From positions 41,565,786 through 41,629,785 of the forward strand of contig OV277862.1 of assembly GCA_922989275.2 (NCBI GenBank): a DNA stretch of 64,000 nucleotides, given 5' to 3'. The DNA is from Gari tellinella. Its lineage: Eukaryota > Mollusca > Bivalvia > Cardiida > Psammobiidae. Position numbers and translations under genes: made by a program. The notes under the pieces were generated by a model. The model worked only from the letters and a program-made list of their open reading frames with translations. It searched no databases and had not been told where the DNA came from. Positions 22,997 to 33,100 of this stretch are shown here, piece after piece (the stretch's first letter is position 1; every line of letters begins with the position of its first letter).

Positions 22997-23065
22997 AATA
23001 AATGTCCATGGATAGATGCGTCTTTAAGTATTGATGTCAGTCAAACTATTGGAGACTTTTGTTAA

Positions 23066-23305
23066 CCTTTCCCCAATAGAAGTGCCTTTTAGCACATTCA
23101 GTTTATTCCTCCGCTGAAGAAAATAGTTCTAATTTATACAGTCATGAGTATGTATCATAAGGAATATTTTCTTTATTCTAGCAGGTGGTAGCTTAAAGCA
23201 GGTTGAAAGTAAAGCAGAATGCGCCTTAAAGCGCATTCTGCTTTACTTTCAACCTGCTTTAAAGTCACCCATTTCAAAACTAGAAACAGGCTATTGGGTA
23301 AAGGG
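23066..23305. mobile_element. MITE-A in the first duplication copy
   Basis: 240 bp between TTAA at 23062-23065 and 23306-23309. It is an intact core-1 palindrome with GCGCCTTAAAGCGC at the turn. Confidence 0.85.
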
Positions 23306-23425
23306 TTAAGCATACGATATAATGTAACGTATATGATTATTGATATATATTTCAGGAATAAATGTCCATGGATAGATGCGTCTTTAAGTATTGATGTCAG
23401 TCAAACTATTGGAGACTTTTGTTAA

Positions 23426-23665
23426 CCTTTCCCCAATAGAAGTGCCTTTTAGCACATTCAGTTTATTCCTCCGCTGAAGAAAATAGTTCTAATTTATACA
23501 GTCATGAGTATGTATCATAAGGAATATTTTCTTTATTCTAGCAGGTGGTAGCTTAAAGCAGGTTGAAAGTAAAGCAGAATGCGCCTTAAAGCGCATTCTG
23601 CTTTACTTTCAACCTGCTTTAAAGTCACCCATTTCAAAACTAGAAACAGGCTATTGGGTAAAGGG
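23426..23665. mobile_element. MITE-A in the second duplication copy
   Basis: Identical to 23066-23305 and flanked by the same TTAA sites. It arose by the tandem duplication, not by transposition. Confidence 0.85.
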
Positions 23666-23722
23666 TTAAGCATACGATATAATGTAACGTATATGATTAT
23701 TGATATATATTTCAGGGCCATA

Positions 23723-23833
23723 ATGCAGACAGACAATGAGTATTTGCAGTGCCTAGGATTGGGCCTGCAAGGTCTGCGGGCGTCAGGACAATTTTGTGAT
23801 GCAATGGTGTGCGTTGGAAGTACCAGAATTCTG
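23723..23833 (+). CDS. BTB-HTH array protein, coding exon 1 (BTB start)
   Basis: It encodes residues 1-37, the start of a BTB/POZ domain: LGLGLQGLRASGQFCDAMVC matches the usual helix 1 and 'G.FCDV' strand. A splice acceptor (ttcag) lies 7 bp before the ATG, so a 5' untranslated exon is expected upstream. The donor is CTG|gtatgc, phase 0. The next exon continues the BTB domain exactly where expected ('...RIL' then 'VHKVVLSAAS'). The upstream frame through the MITE is open but repeat-derived, so this ATG is chosen as the start. Confidence 0.85.
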
Positions 23834-24579
23834 GTATGCAATTTATTTATTTATTTATTTTATTTCTTAATTTCATGATATAGTCATAGACATAATTTAG
23901 TGAACTGATTTTGTATTTTATTGTTTGTTTGATATTTTTGTGAATCATATTCATATTATCATTGTTTTTATTCTTTTGAAAATACATGTACTTACATGTG
24001 ACAAATTTATGCCATCCCTGAATGAATGAATGTAAGTATATTATGATAATCATTGATCAACCCATAATTGCTAGCAAGTACTACAGATTCTGATAAGATG
24101 GTGATATTCTTTTCAATTTTAAATATTTGTAAACATAATTACACATGTGAAATACAAACTTCAAATTGGGTCTCATTTATTATTAATATCTACATGTACC
24201 GAGTATATGTGAACAGGATGTCTAATTTGCATGCACTTAACTAAAGAAACAAACCTGTAATGCTATATTCAACTTGAAGACCTTTTTGAAAATAAAATCC
24301 TGAAATCCAGTGAGTTTGGGGTCTTTTTTCACCAAAACCGTAATGTTGGCAGCAGGCATCTTTAGAGGGGAAATAGAGCCGGTGTTTACATAAGTTTTTC
24401 CTTCAATATTTAAGATAGGTGGTTCCTAAAACCTCTTTTTGCTGTACTGTCAGTCTACCATAAGCTTCCATCTGTCGGGGTGCAGGTTTGTTATGGTTCT
24501 TTATCGGGGCCAGTTGGAAGCATGGAAAGGGATTTCTATGAAGAATAAGGGAAAGTGTTTCTATTTGGTAATGGATTAA

Positions 24580-24810
24580 CCCATTTCTCCTTAGCCTCTT
24601 TCTGGTATCACTTAAAGCAGGTTGAAAGTAAAGCAGAATGCGCCTTAAGGCACATTTTGCTTTACTTTCAGCCTACTTTAAGCTTACCTTAAGCTATCAT
24701 CTGCTAGGATATAGAAAATATTTCTTATGATACATATTCTGATTTCATGACTGTATAAAAGTGGAGGAATAAATTATAGGCGTAAAAAGGCATATTTATG
24801 GGGGAATGGG
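24580..24810. mobile_element. MITE-A in intron 1 of the BTB gene
   Basis: Bounded by TTAA at 24576-24579 and 24811-24814, with a core-1 hairpin at about 24612-24682. It ends about 75 bp before the exon 2 acceptor. Confidence 0.85.
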
Positions 24811-24886
24811 TTAACATAGGATGAAAATAAAGCAGAAAACTCCCTTACAAGTGAAAAGTCCATTTGGATGTTTGGTTTATTTCCAG

Positions 24887-25046
24887 GTACACAAAGTTGT
24901 GTTGAGTGCAGCCAGCAAAACCCTGCATGACCTTGCCCTGGACTTTGATATGACCCCTCACAGAGAGCGAGACCAGCTGGAGATCATTATTCCTCCTGAC
25001 ATCAGTCTTTTTGCTGTCAACATGTTTATCAATTACTTGTACACAG
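24887..25046 (+). CDS. BTB-HTH array protein, coding exon 2 (BTB middle)
   Basis: It encodes residues 38 to about 91: VHKVVLSAASKTLHDL, then an acidic and polar loop, then FAVNMFINYLYTG. This is the BTB core dimer-interface helix pair and the 'YTG' turn. The acceptor is ttccag|GTACAC in phase 0. The donor is ACAG|gtgagag with one base carried over. The joined BTB reading has family-typical order and spacing. BTB domains mediate dimerisation and co-repressor or cullin contacts; which applies here is unknown. Confidence 0.88.
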
Positions 25047-25081
25047 GTGAGAGCACTGATAGATTTCATCAAAAATGCCAA

Positions 25082-25276
25082 CAAGGCTCCAGATAAGAGG
25101 ATGTAAACTGAACAAATCCAACATTTACCCACACATTTCATCCCAAAATCCTATGGTGTTACTACTCATTAGAATCGTCTCGAAGAGACGATTCTAATGA
25201 GTATGACACCATAGGGTTTTATGCAGAAATAAAGAGATTTTAGTTTTTAGAAAAAAACCTCTTATCTCGAGCCCTG
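25082..25276. mobile_element. MITE-G (GCTCCAGATAAG ends)
   Basis: It starts CAAGGCTCCAGATAAGAGG and ends CCTCTTATCTCGAGCCCTG. A central palindrome (ctcattagaatcgtctcgaa, with its complement) differs from cores 1 and 2. It lies in intron 2 of the BTB gene. Confidence 0.75.
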
Positions 25277-25288
25277 CATAGTTATTTT

Positions 25289-25514
25289 TTACCCTTTACC
25301 CAATTAATTCGCTTTTTTATGCATCTAATTAATTCCTCCACTGAGGACAATAGTTCCAGTTTATATTGTTATGAATATGCACCATATATTCTATATTCTG
25401 TTATATGGTGTCTTAAAGCAGGCTGAAAGTAAAGCAGATTGCACCTTAAGGCATATTCAGTTTATTTTCAGGCTGCTTTCAGCTACCATCTGCTAGGATA
25501 TAGAAACTATCAAA
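25289..25514. mobile_element. MITE-A, cut off by a tandem-array element
   Basis: A normal left arm (accctttacccaattaattc) and a core-1 hairpin are present. The right arm stops at gaaactatc, where the gtcgagc array element begins. Confidence 0.65.
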
Positions 25515-27140
25515 AAGTCGAGCTATTGTCGTCACCCTGTCGTCTGCGTCTGCGTCAGCGTCTGCGTCGGTTAAGTTTTTTGCTTAAGGTTTTTGTAAGA
25601 GTCCATTTCTCAATAACTATCAAAGGTATCCATTTGAAACTTGGAATAGTTGTTCAGTATTAAAAGGGCAACTCATTACAACAAGACAGGTAACCCTGGG
25701 ATTTGTCATTTCAGAGTTATTGCCCTTGTTTTATTTACTTAAAAATTATAAATTAACATATCTCAATAACTATCAAAGGTATCCATTTGAAACTTTGAAT
25801 AGTTGTTCATGTTCAGTATCAAAAGGGCAACTCATTACAACAAGGCAGGTAACCCTGGGATTTGTCATTTCAGAGTTATTGCCCCTATTTTATTTACTTA
25901 AAAATTATAAATTAACATATCTCAATAACTATCAAAGGTATCCATTTGAAACTTGGAATACTTGTTTAGTATCAAAAGGGCAACTCATTACAACAAGGCA
26001 GGTAACCCTGTGATTTGTCATTTCAGAGTTATTGCCCTTGTTTTATTTACTTAAATATTATAAATTAACATATCTCAATAATTATCAGGGGTATCCATTT
26101 GAAACTTTGAATAGTTATTAAGTATCAAAAGAGCAACTCATTACAACAAGGCAGGTAACCCTAGGATTTGCCATTCCAGAGTTATTGCCCCTGTTTTATT
26201 TACTTAAAAATTATAAATTAACATATCTCAATAACTATCAAAGGTATCCATTTGAAACTTGGAATACTTGTTTAGTATCAAAAGGGCAACTCATTACAAC
26301 AAGGCAGGTAATCCAGGGATTTGTCATTTCAGAGTTATTGCCCATGTTTTATTTACTTAAAAATTGTAAATTAACATATCTAAATAACTATGAAAGATAT
26401 TAACTTGAAACTTTAAATACCTGTTAAGTATCAAAAGGACAACTCATGACAACAAGGTAGGTTACTCTGTGATTTGTGATTCCAGAGTAATTGCCCTTGA
26501 TTTATTTACTTAAAACTTGTCAATTGAAATATCTTAATAACTGTCAAAGGTTTTAACTTGAAACTTTAAATACTTGTGTTATAACAAAAGGGCAACTCAT
26601 TCAAACAAGAAGGTGACCGGGGATTTGCCATTCCAGAGTTATTGCCCTTGTTTTTATTTACATAAAACTTGTAAATTGAGATTTCTCAATAATTACCATA
26701 GGTATTAACTTGAAACTTTTAATGCTTGTTCAGTTTCAAAAGGGCATCACCTTTCAACACAGCAGATAACCATGGGATTTGTCATTGCAGAGTTATTGCC
26801 CTTGTTTGACTAAGAATTTGTATATGAAATTATTCAGTAACCGTAGAAAGTTATTAATTTCAAACTTCCAATATATTTGAATACTTGTTTAGTTTCAAAA
26901 GGACAACGCATTACAACAAGGCAGGTAAAGCAGGCAAAGATATTGTCCTTCTTTTGACTTATAGTTTACTTTAAGTGGAATGTAGACTGTCCAAGTATGT
27001 TTAAGTTGTTGTTGCTTACAAACTTCTATGATCAATAGGGCATTAAACACCCATACACATTCTTTAAGTTTGAAAAATATAGCCGTCTCAAGTATATGAA
27101 AGTCGAGCGTCCAGCACCCGTTTGCGGTGCTCTCGTTTTG
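25515..27140. repeat. Tandem array of a roughly 153-bp unit in BTB intron 2
   Basis: It begins gtcgagctattgtcgtcacc and ends gtcgagcgtccag...ggtgctctcgttttg, the paired ends of a mollusc repeat element. Inside, a unit starting ctcaataactatcaaaggta recurs about every 153 bp, roughly eight times, decaying rightward. Open frames with YLLKNYKLTYLNNYQRYPFE repeats are repeat translations, not genes. Confidence 0.8.
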
Positions 27141-27274
27141 TTAGCCAATGTAATCGTTCAGATATGATATTAAGCCATATTGGACAGTTCAGATGATAGA
27201 TAGTAGACAAATATTCAATGGGAGTTCTAAAGGTTAGTAAATCATTTGCTACATAAAATAACTTTGTCTTGTAA

Positions 27275-28170
27275 CCCGTTACACCATAAATACCCCTTTT
27301 TATGCCTTTAATTCATTCCTCCATTGAAGAAAAAAATCCATCTGGTAAAGTAACTAATACATAGCATGAGAAATTTTTCATATATCCTAGCAGATCATTG
27401 CTTAAAGCAGGTAAAAAGTAAAGCAGGATGTTCACCTGTTTTTAGCTCACCTGGCACATTTTGATCGTCCGTTCGTTCGTCGTCCGTCGTCAACAATTTC
27501 TTTAAAACGACATCTCCTCCTAAACCACTGGATGGATTTTAACCAAACTTGGCAGGAATGATCCTTGTTTAGGCCTCTTTAAAAGTTGTTCAAATATTTC
27601 CGATCCGATGCATATCTAGGTCAGAGGAGCTAAAAATAGATTGTTTCAATAAAAATCTTCTTCTCTGAAACCACAGTACCCTGAGCTTAGATATTTTGCA
27701 CAAAGCATCATCTACAGGTCCTCTATCAAGATTGTTCAAATTAATTCCCTTGGGTCAAAAATGGCCCCGCCCCAGGGGTCACAAATTTACATAGAGTTAT
27801 ATAGTGAAATCTTCAAACCTCTTCTTCTCTGAAACTAATATAGCTAGAGCTTTGATATATGGCATGGTGTAACTTCTAGAGGTACTTTACCAATATTGTT
27901 CAAATGGTTCAGGTCCGTTGCATATCTAGGTCACAGGAGCTAAAAATAGATTTTTTCAATAAAAACTTTAAAAATCTTCTCTGAAACCACAGTACCCTGA
28001 GCTTAGCTATTCGGCACTCAGCATCATCTAATAGGCAATTGGCACAATCATATTGCCATAATTTCTCAGCTTTCCAAGATATGTTACATTTACATCAACG
28101 GCTCCAGGTGAGCGATTTAGGGCCGTATACGGCTCTTGTTAAAACTAGACACAGGCTATGTAGGAAAGGG
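27275..28170. mobile_element. MITE-A carrying a nested GCTCACCTG-type element
   Basis: The left arm (cccgttacaccataaatacc) and the first half of core 1 are at 27275-27438. The right end (actagacacaggctatgtag ... aaaggg, then TTAA) is at 28141-28174. Everything between is an inserted second element. Confidence 0.7.
27440..28140. mobile_element. GCTCACCTG-type mollusc element, inverted relative to 4418-6476
   Basis: It starts ttttagctcacctggcac and ends ggtgagcgatttagggccgt...cggctcttgtt. The interior is the reverse complement of the 319-bp unit at 4801-6078, including ggccccgccccaggggtcac, present about twice. Confidence 0.75.
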
Positions 28171-28192
28171 TTAAACATGTAACAGGTTTTAA

Positions 28193-28412
28193 CCCATTAT
28201 ATGCGGGATACACTTTTAGGTATACCTCTAGGCAAACAGTTTTGATCTCAGATCAGGCCCCACATTGTGGGGCCTGATCTGATTTCAAACCTGTTTGCTG
28301 CTTAGTCAATATTCTATAAGAAACAGCTAAAATATTTTGCAAATATTTTAGTTATACCCATTGCAGACGACATTTTAAAATGGCTGCCAAATATTACCCA
28401 GCATACAATGGG
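28193..28412. mobile_element. MITE-H (TTAA), core-2 type
   Basis: 220 bp between TTAA at 28189-28192 and 28413-28416. The ends are CCCATTATATGC and GCATACAATGGG. The centre is a core-2 palindrome with ggccccacattgtggggcc at the turn. A second copy is at 52113-52332. Confidence 0.85.
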
Positions 28413-28457
28413 TTAAATTAATTATAAGTGAAAATAAGAGGTTTTGTGTTACTTTAG

Positions 28458-28808
28458 GTCAGATTGAACTTCGGGAGAGAGTGGTGGACCACCTTCAGAG
28501 ATTGGCTAGGCAGTTTGGAGTCTCCAGTCTCCAGACCAAATGTCAAGAGTTTATACAGCGTGCCTCAGCTCCAGACAGTCAGAACCTGAACCTTGGAGAG
28601 GATGGGAACCAGATAGAACCAGATTCCAGCTCTGCCAATGGAATACACATGGCCAGACTAGAAGAGCAGCAGGTTCCCATGTCAGAGGATACAAGCCTGG
28701 AACCAAGCCTTACAAGAAGCAACTCCTCATGCTCTGGTCTCAGTGCAGACATGCCTGTTGGTTATGGGAATGTTTCAGTGAAGTTGGAACCACACCAGCC
28801 CATACAAG
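28458..28808 (+). CDS. BTB-HTH array protein, coding exon 3 (BTB end and linker)
   Basis: The acceptor is tttag|GTCAGATT and completes the split glycine codon of 'YTG'. QIELRERVVDHLQRLARQFG and SSLQTKCQEFI are the last BTB helices. An acidic, serine-rich linker follows. Near its end is SVKLEPHQP, whose VKLE fits the SUMO-acceptor consensus. The donor is CAAG|gtgata, again with one base carried. The linker has low complexity typical of BTB transcription factors between the dimerisation and DNA-binding regions. Confidence 0.85.
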
Positions 28809-28885
28809 GTGATATTCTCAGTCTCATGTCCTTGATAAAATTTAAATCGTGTTGTGAACCACTTTTGGATCACTTTGATCTTTAA

Positions 28886-29133
28886 CCCATTACCCCATAA
28901 ATACGCTTTTTTTCGCCTCTAATTTTTTCCTTCACTGAAGAATATAGTTTCTATTTAATTATACAGTTATAGACATAAACCATAAGAAAGAGGTTCTGTA
29001 TCTTAGCAGATGGTAGCTTTAAGCAGACTGAAAGTAAAGCAGAATGTGCCTTAAGGCACATTCTGCTTTACTTTAAACCTGCTTTAAGTGGTCACCTATC
29101 TTAAATACTAGAAATAGGATATGGGGTAATGGG
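28886..29133. mobile_element. MITE-A, near-consensus copy in BTB intron 3
   Basis: 248 bp with TTAA on both sides (28882-28885, 29134-29137). The ends CCCATTACCCCATA and TATGGGGTAATGGG are perfect inverted repeats. The core-1 turn is GTGCCTTAAGGCAC. Confidence 0.9.
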
Positions 29134-29139
29134 TTAACT

Positions 29140-29620
29140 CTTACCTTGGTTATTGAAAAACCTTGTCCGAAGCATAACTCCTATACCATAACATCTAACA
29201 TTACCAAACCTTGTGTGTGCATACATCATGAGAGGAAGGAATTGTGTACCTTTTTCAGGTCAATTCGACCTTGCCCTCTGACCTTGATTATTAAACAACT
29301 TTGTCCGAAGCATATCTCTTATAAATACTATATATCATTCAGGATTATCAAAAATGGTGTGTGGATATATCTTGGGACTGTCAAGTGTCGCGAACCTATT
29401 TCAGCTAACCTTGACCTTTGATCTTGATTTAAGAAAACTTTGTCCAGAGCATATTTCTTTTTCAAAATTATCCAGGATTACCCAACATGGTGTGTGGATA
29501 TTATATCTTATGGTTGCGGAGTGTCATATTCCACTTTCAGGCCACCTAGACCTAGACCTAGACCTTTGGCCTTGATCACTGAAAAACCTTGCCTGGAGCA
29601 TGTGTAGGGTGTATGAATCA
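29140..29620. repeat. Tandem array, roughly 145-bp unit
   Basis: Four diverged units contain ccttggttattgaaaaacct and ccttgtccgaagcata. It lies in BTB intron 3 and starts directly at the TTAA of the preceding MITE-A. Confidence 0.65.
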
Positions 29621-29874
29621 CCATTAGAAAAGTGATAGTTCTAGTTTACTCCTCCACTCAAGAAAATAGTTTTCCTTAAAGAGTTATGTATGAATATGCA
29701 CCATAACAGAGGTTGCTTTAAGTAATTACCTGGTTTAAACACTTAAAACTAACTGTAGGGATAAACATAGATTGTCATTCTCCTTCAACCAATGGTATTC
29801 TTACACAATTTTGACTGCACTCAAAAAACAACATGAGACCATTTATGATCTGAGTAAACCTTTTTTGATGTTAA

Positions 29875-30108
29875 CTCTTTTAACGCCATGGGACTGTTTA
29901 AAATATACTCATTACATTTGCAAACAATGTAGGCCCAGATCAGAGGGCTCCTCTATGAGCCCTCTGATCTGGACTACACTGTTTTCTAATTTAAACCAGT
30001 ATTTACTAAACTACACAGAATTCCAAGTAAACTGGTTTATGTTTTGGTAACTTATATGATACACAAGGGAACCTAATAACCCACAATAGTTACTTAGTGT
30101 TGAAAGAC
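29875..30108. mobile_element. MITE-C2 ending 32 bp before exon 4
   Basis: It lies between TTAA at 29871-29874 and 30109-30112. The core-2 hairpin is at about 29918-29984 (gatcagagggctcctc...gagccctctgatc). Its right end lies very close to the exon 4 acceptor, so the branch point may lie inside or just after the MITE. Confidence 0.8.
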
Positions 30109-30140
30109 TTAAGATTTTAATTAACATTTTGTTGTTTCAG

Positions 30141-33100
30141 GTCCCAGCACCCAGACAGCAGGATGCTCAATGCCTGAAATGTCTCCTAGTAAATCTCCAA
30201 AGGGTGGCAAGAAAATGACAATGTTGGAAAAACTCATGAGTCCTGTAGTGAACCTGAAAAAGTTGCCGTCAAATATAACTCCAAAAGTGGTTGTGATGAT
30301 TAGTGATGACGAGAATGAGGAGGAGAACAGGTCACAGTTCACTGTCAAATCAACCCATCAGTATACCCTGGAGGAGAAAGAGGCAATAGCCTTAGAAGCC
30401 AAACGACTTGGTACAACTCAGGTGTCACAGTCTAGACACATTCCACTGCACGATGTCTTGAGCTGGATGGCTCTGTTTGGATTGCGCAATCCAGGACTTC
30501 AGAAAACATTAAATAAAGGCAAACAGGTGAACCATGATGCTGATCTAGCAATAGTTAGGTGGATTGTTCAGCAGCAAGAAATCAATGGATGTGTAGACCT
30601 CAACTGCATGAAAAAGTATGCTTTAACTGTACATCGACAGACTCAGCCAAAATTCAGTGCCTCTACAACTTGGCTTGGAAACTTTCTTCAGAGAAACTTG
30701 TCAGTGTTGCAGGGAACTAAGTTTGTTCATGGTGATCAGAACAGTGCTGGGGGTGAAGACCCTGCAGCTTTAGTGGTGAAGAAGGAACTCATGTCAGTAG
30801 AAGATCTCGCAGAAATGAACCAGACCGGACAGCTAGACTCAGGAGACAACTTAATAGGATCATTAGGTGAACATACTGTTCTAGATGATGTGTCATTCAA
30901 CGAACAGAGATTGGTCAGTGAAGCTCTTGGTGATGTTACAAATGACTTCAGTGATAATGATGATGCAGGGTTCTCAGACATGAATGAGGACAGTGACATC
31001 TCAGAAACATACTCACCAAAGATCCACACAAAGCCTACAGTATCAGGAAAGACTTCTAGTCATAATAGGGCCTTTGGCTCAATACTGACACCATTTGGGA
31101 AAAGGCCTATCATAGTTGGGCAGGCAAAATGCTTTGATGCTAAATCTGAGCGTAAAATTGTTCAGTGGGTGCTAGAGCGAAATGCAAGGGATGGATATGT
31201 GTTCACTGATGACTTCAAAGATTATTCCAGGTCATTGTATACTGGGTCAAAACCATTTGGAGCTACACAAGCCTGGATGAAGAAATTTCTGCGAAGGAAC
31301 AGAGCCTTAAAGGATGTTAGGTTTTGCTCTAAGTTTAAAAATACATACTCAAGTGAAGAGAAAATGTCAGCCGTGGCAATGGCCCGTCGTTTTGGTACAT
31401 CTTATGCTGCCAAGCATACAGGTATAAATCAAAAGATTATTCACAGTTGGAAATTGGCTATGGATAGGGGACAGTTAACACCTTCACCCTCTGTTGTGAG
31501 CAGGATCCAGGCCGCTAATACTCAAGGACTGCCTGATTTAGACATGGCATTAACCTCTCCCCCACAAACTCCAGAGGCGTCTCATGGTATTGTTCCAGAG
31601 TTTGAGACTCGTATTATACAGAAGCTTAAAGAACATCAGGAAAGAGAAGGCAGTATCAGCTATGATGAGATCAGTAAAATCAGTCAGGAAATATACAAGG
31701 AGACTCGGCCTTTGTTTAAAGCCAGTTACAATTGGATTAAATCATTTCTAGATCGTCACATAGAAGACACTAAAGGTTTAGATATTGAAAATGTAAGTAA
31801 AGTTATCATGGAAGATGAGACTATGAGTAATGACAAAATCACAGAAATGGTTGATAATGCTTTGAAAGAGATAGAAGCTCAGGAAGCAATGGATGGAGAT
31901 GACTTGACTTTGGGCACAACACCAGCAAAACCAACAGACAAACGACCAATCATTATCGGACCATCTGTGTCATTTGATAGGAAAACAGAAAAGCTTTTAG
32001 TAGACTGGGCAATAGAGCGACAAGACAGAGACGGGTATGTGTTTACTGATGATTTCAAAGATTATGCCAGATCTCTTCATAAAGGAACAAAGAAATTTTC
32101 AGCTTCTACAGGGTGGATGTCCTTGTTTTTACGTCGTCATCGAAATCTTCGCAATGTATTGTGGAAATCGAAGTTTAAGAATAACTACACGGAGGCTGAG
32201 AAGATGGCAGCGGTAGGGGAGGCCAAGAGATTAGGAACAGGACATGTGGGTAGGAAACTTGGTATTGATCCAGCACTGATCTGTGCCTGGAGAATTAAAC
32301 TGGAGAAAACTGCCCAGAAACAAACATTCTGGAAAGGTACAAAGATTCGCAAGTTTGGAAAGACACCAAAACCAAAATTATCTCCCATTAAACTGCATGC
32401 CTTTAGCCAAAATGATGCTGTTCGAGGTATTGTGCCTGAATTTGAACAAAGAATTCTTCAGCTGATACTGCAGGAGCATGAAAAGGAAGGGAGTATTTCA
32501 TATGAGGAAATCAGCAGAATTAGTCAGTCCATCTACAAAGAAACAAGACCAACCTTTAAGGCATCTTATGCCTGGATTCGAAACTTTATGAAGCGTCATG
32601 AGAGTACATTAGGAAGTATAAGCATAGACAATGTGAAGAAAGTGTTTCTTCCAGAGGAGGATGAAGACAGTGGACATACAAGCTCTATGATGGGCAAAAA
32701 TGATTTTGATGACTTTCAACTTGTAAAGTCATTTCATAAAAGACCAATTATAGTTGGTCAGTCCAGATCACTTGATACTAAAACTGAGAAGAAATTGGTG
32801 GAATGGTTGGTTGAACAGCAACAGCAAAATGGTTACGTCTTCCTGGATCAATTCAAATCCTATGCCCAGTCATTGTACAAAGGAAACAAGAAATTTGCAG
32901 CCACTCAAGCTTGGAGGATAAAATTCTTGAGAAGAAACCATGCAGCAGTCAAGCATGTTAAGTTCACTTCAAGCTTCAGGAATCAGTATTCACTTGAGGA
33001 AAAGAAAGCTATAGTGCTGGAATCAAAGAGGCTTGGTGCTGCCCATGTGTCCAAAAAGACTGGAATAGATCACTGCCTAATAAATGCCTGGCGATTGAAG

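Larger units (their letters stand above)
22997..23716. repeat. Perfect 2 x 360-bp tandem duplication
   Basis: 22997-23356 and 23357-23716 are identical at all 360 positions. Each copy contains one complete MITE-A and ends in a 3' splice-site-like sequence (atatatttcag). The second copy ends at the acceptor for the first coding exon of the BTB gene. Identity implies a very recent duplication, or an assembly artefact. Confidence 0.9.

Noticed and set aside
23579..23722. Upstream extension of the BTB protein through the open frame from 23579
   Set aside because: The residues come from a MITE-A hairpin that is tandemly duplicated, and a splice acceptor lies just before the ATG at 23723.
25720..26403. 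ORFs with repeated YLLKNYKLTYLNNYQRYPFE peptides
   Set aside because: The peptide is the translation of a 153-bp tandem array whose unit is a multiple of three; no start, splice or domain support.
22997..30112. CRISPR-like arrangement of regularly recurring palindromes
   Set aside because: Spacing is irregular, palindromes are in MITEs with terminal repeats and target duplications, and the genome is eukaryotic.
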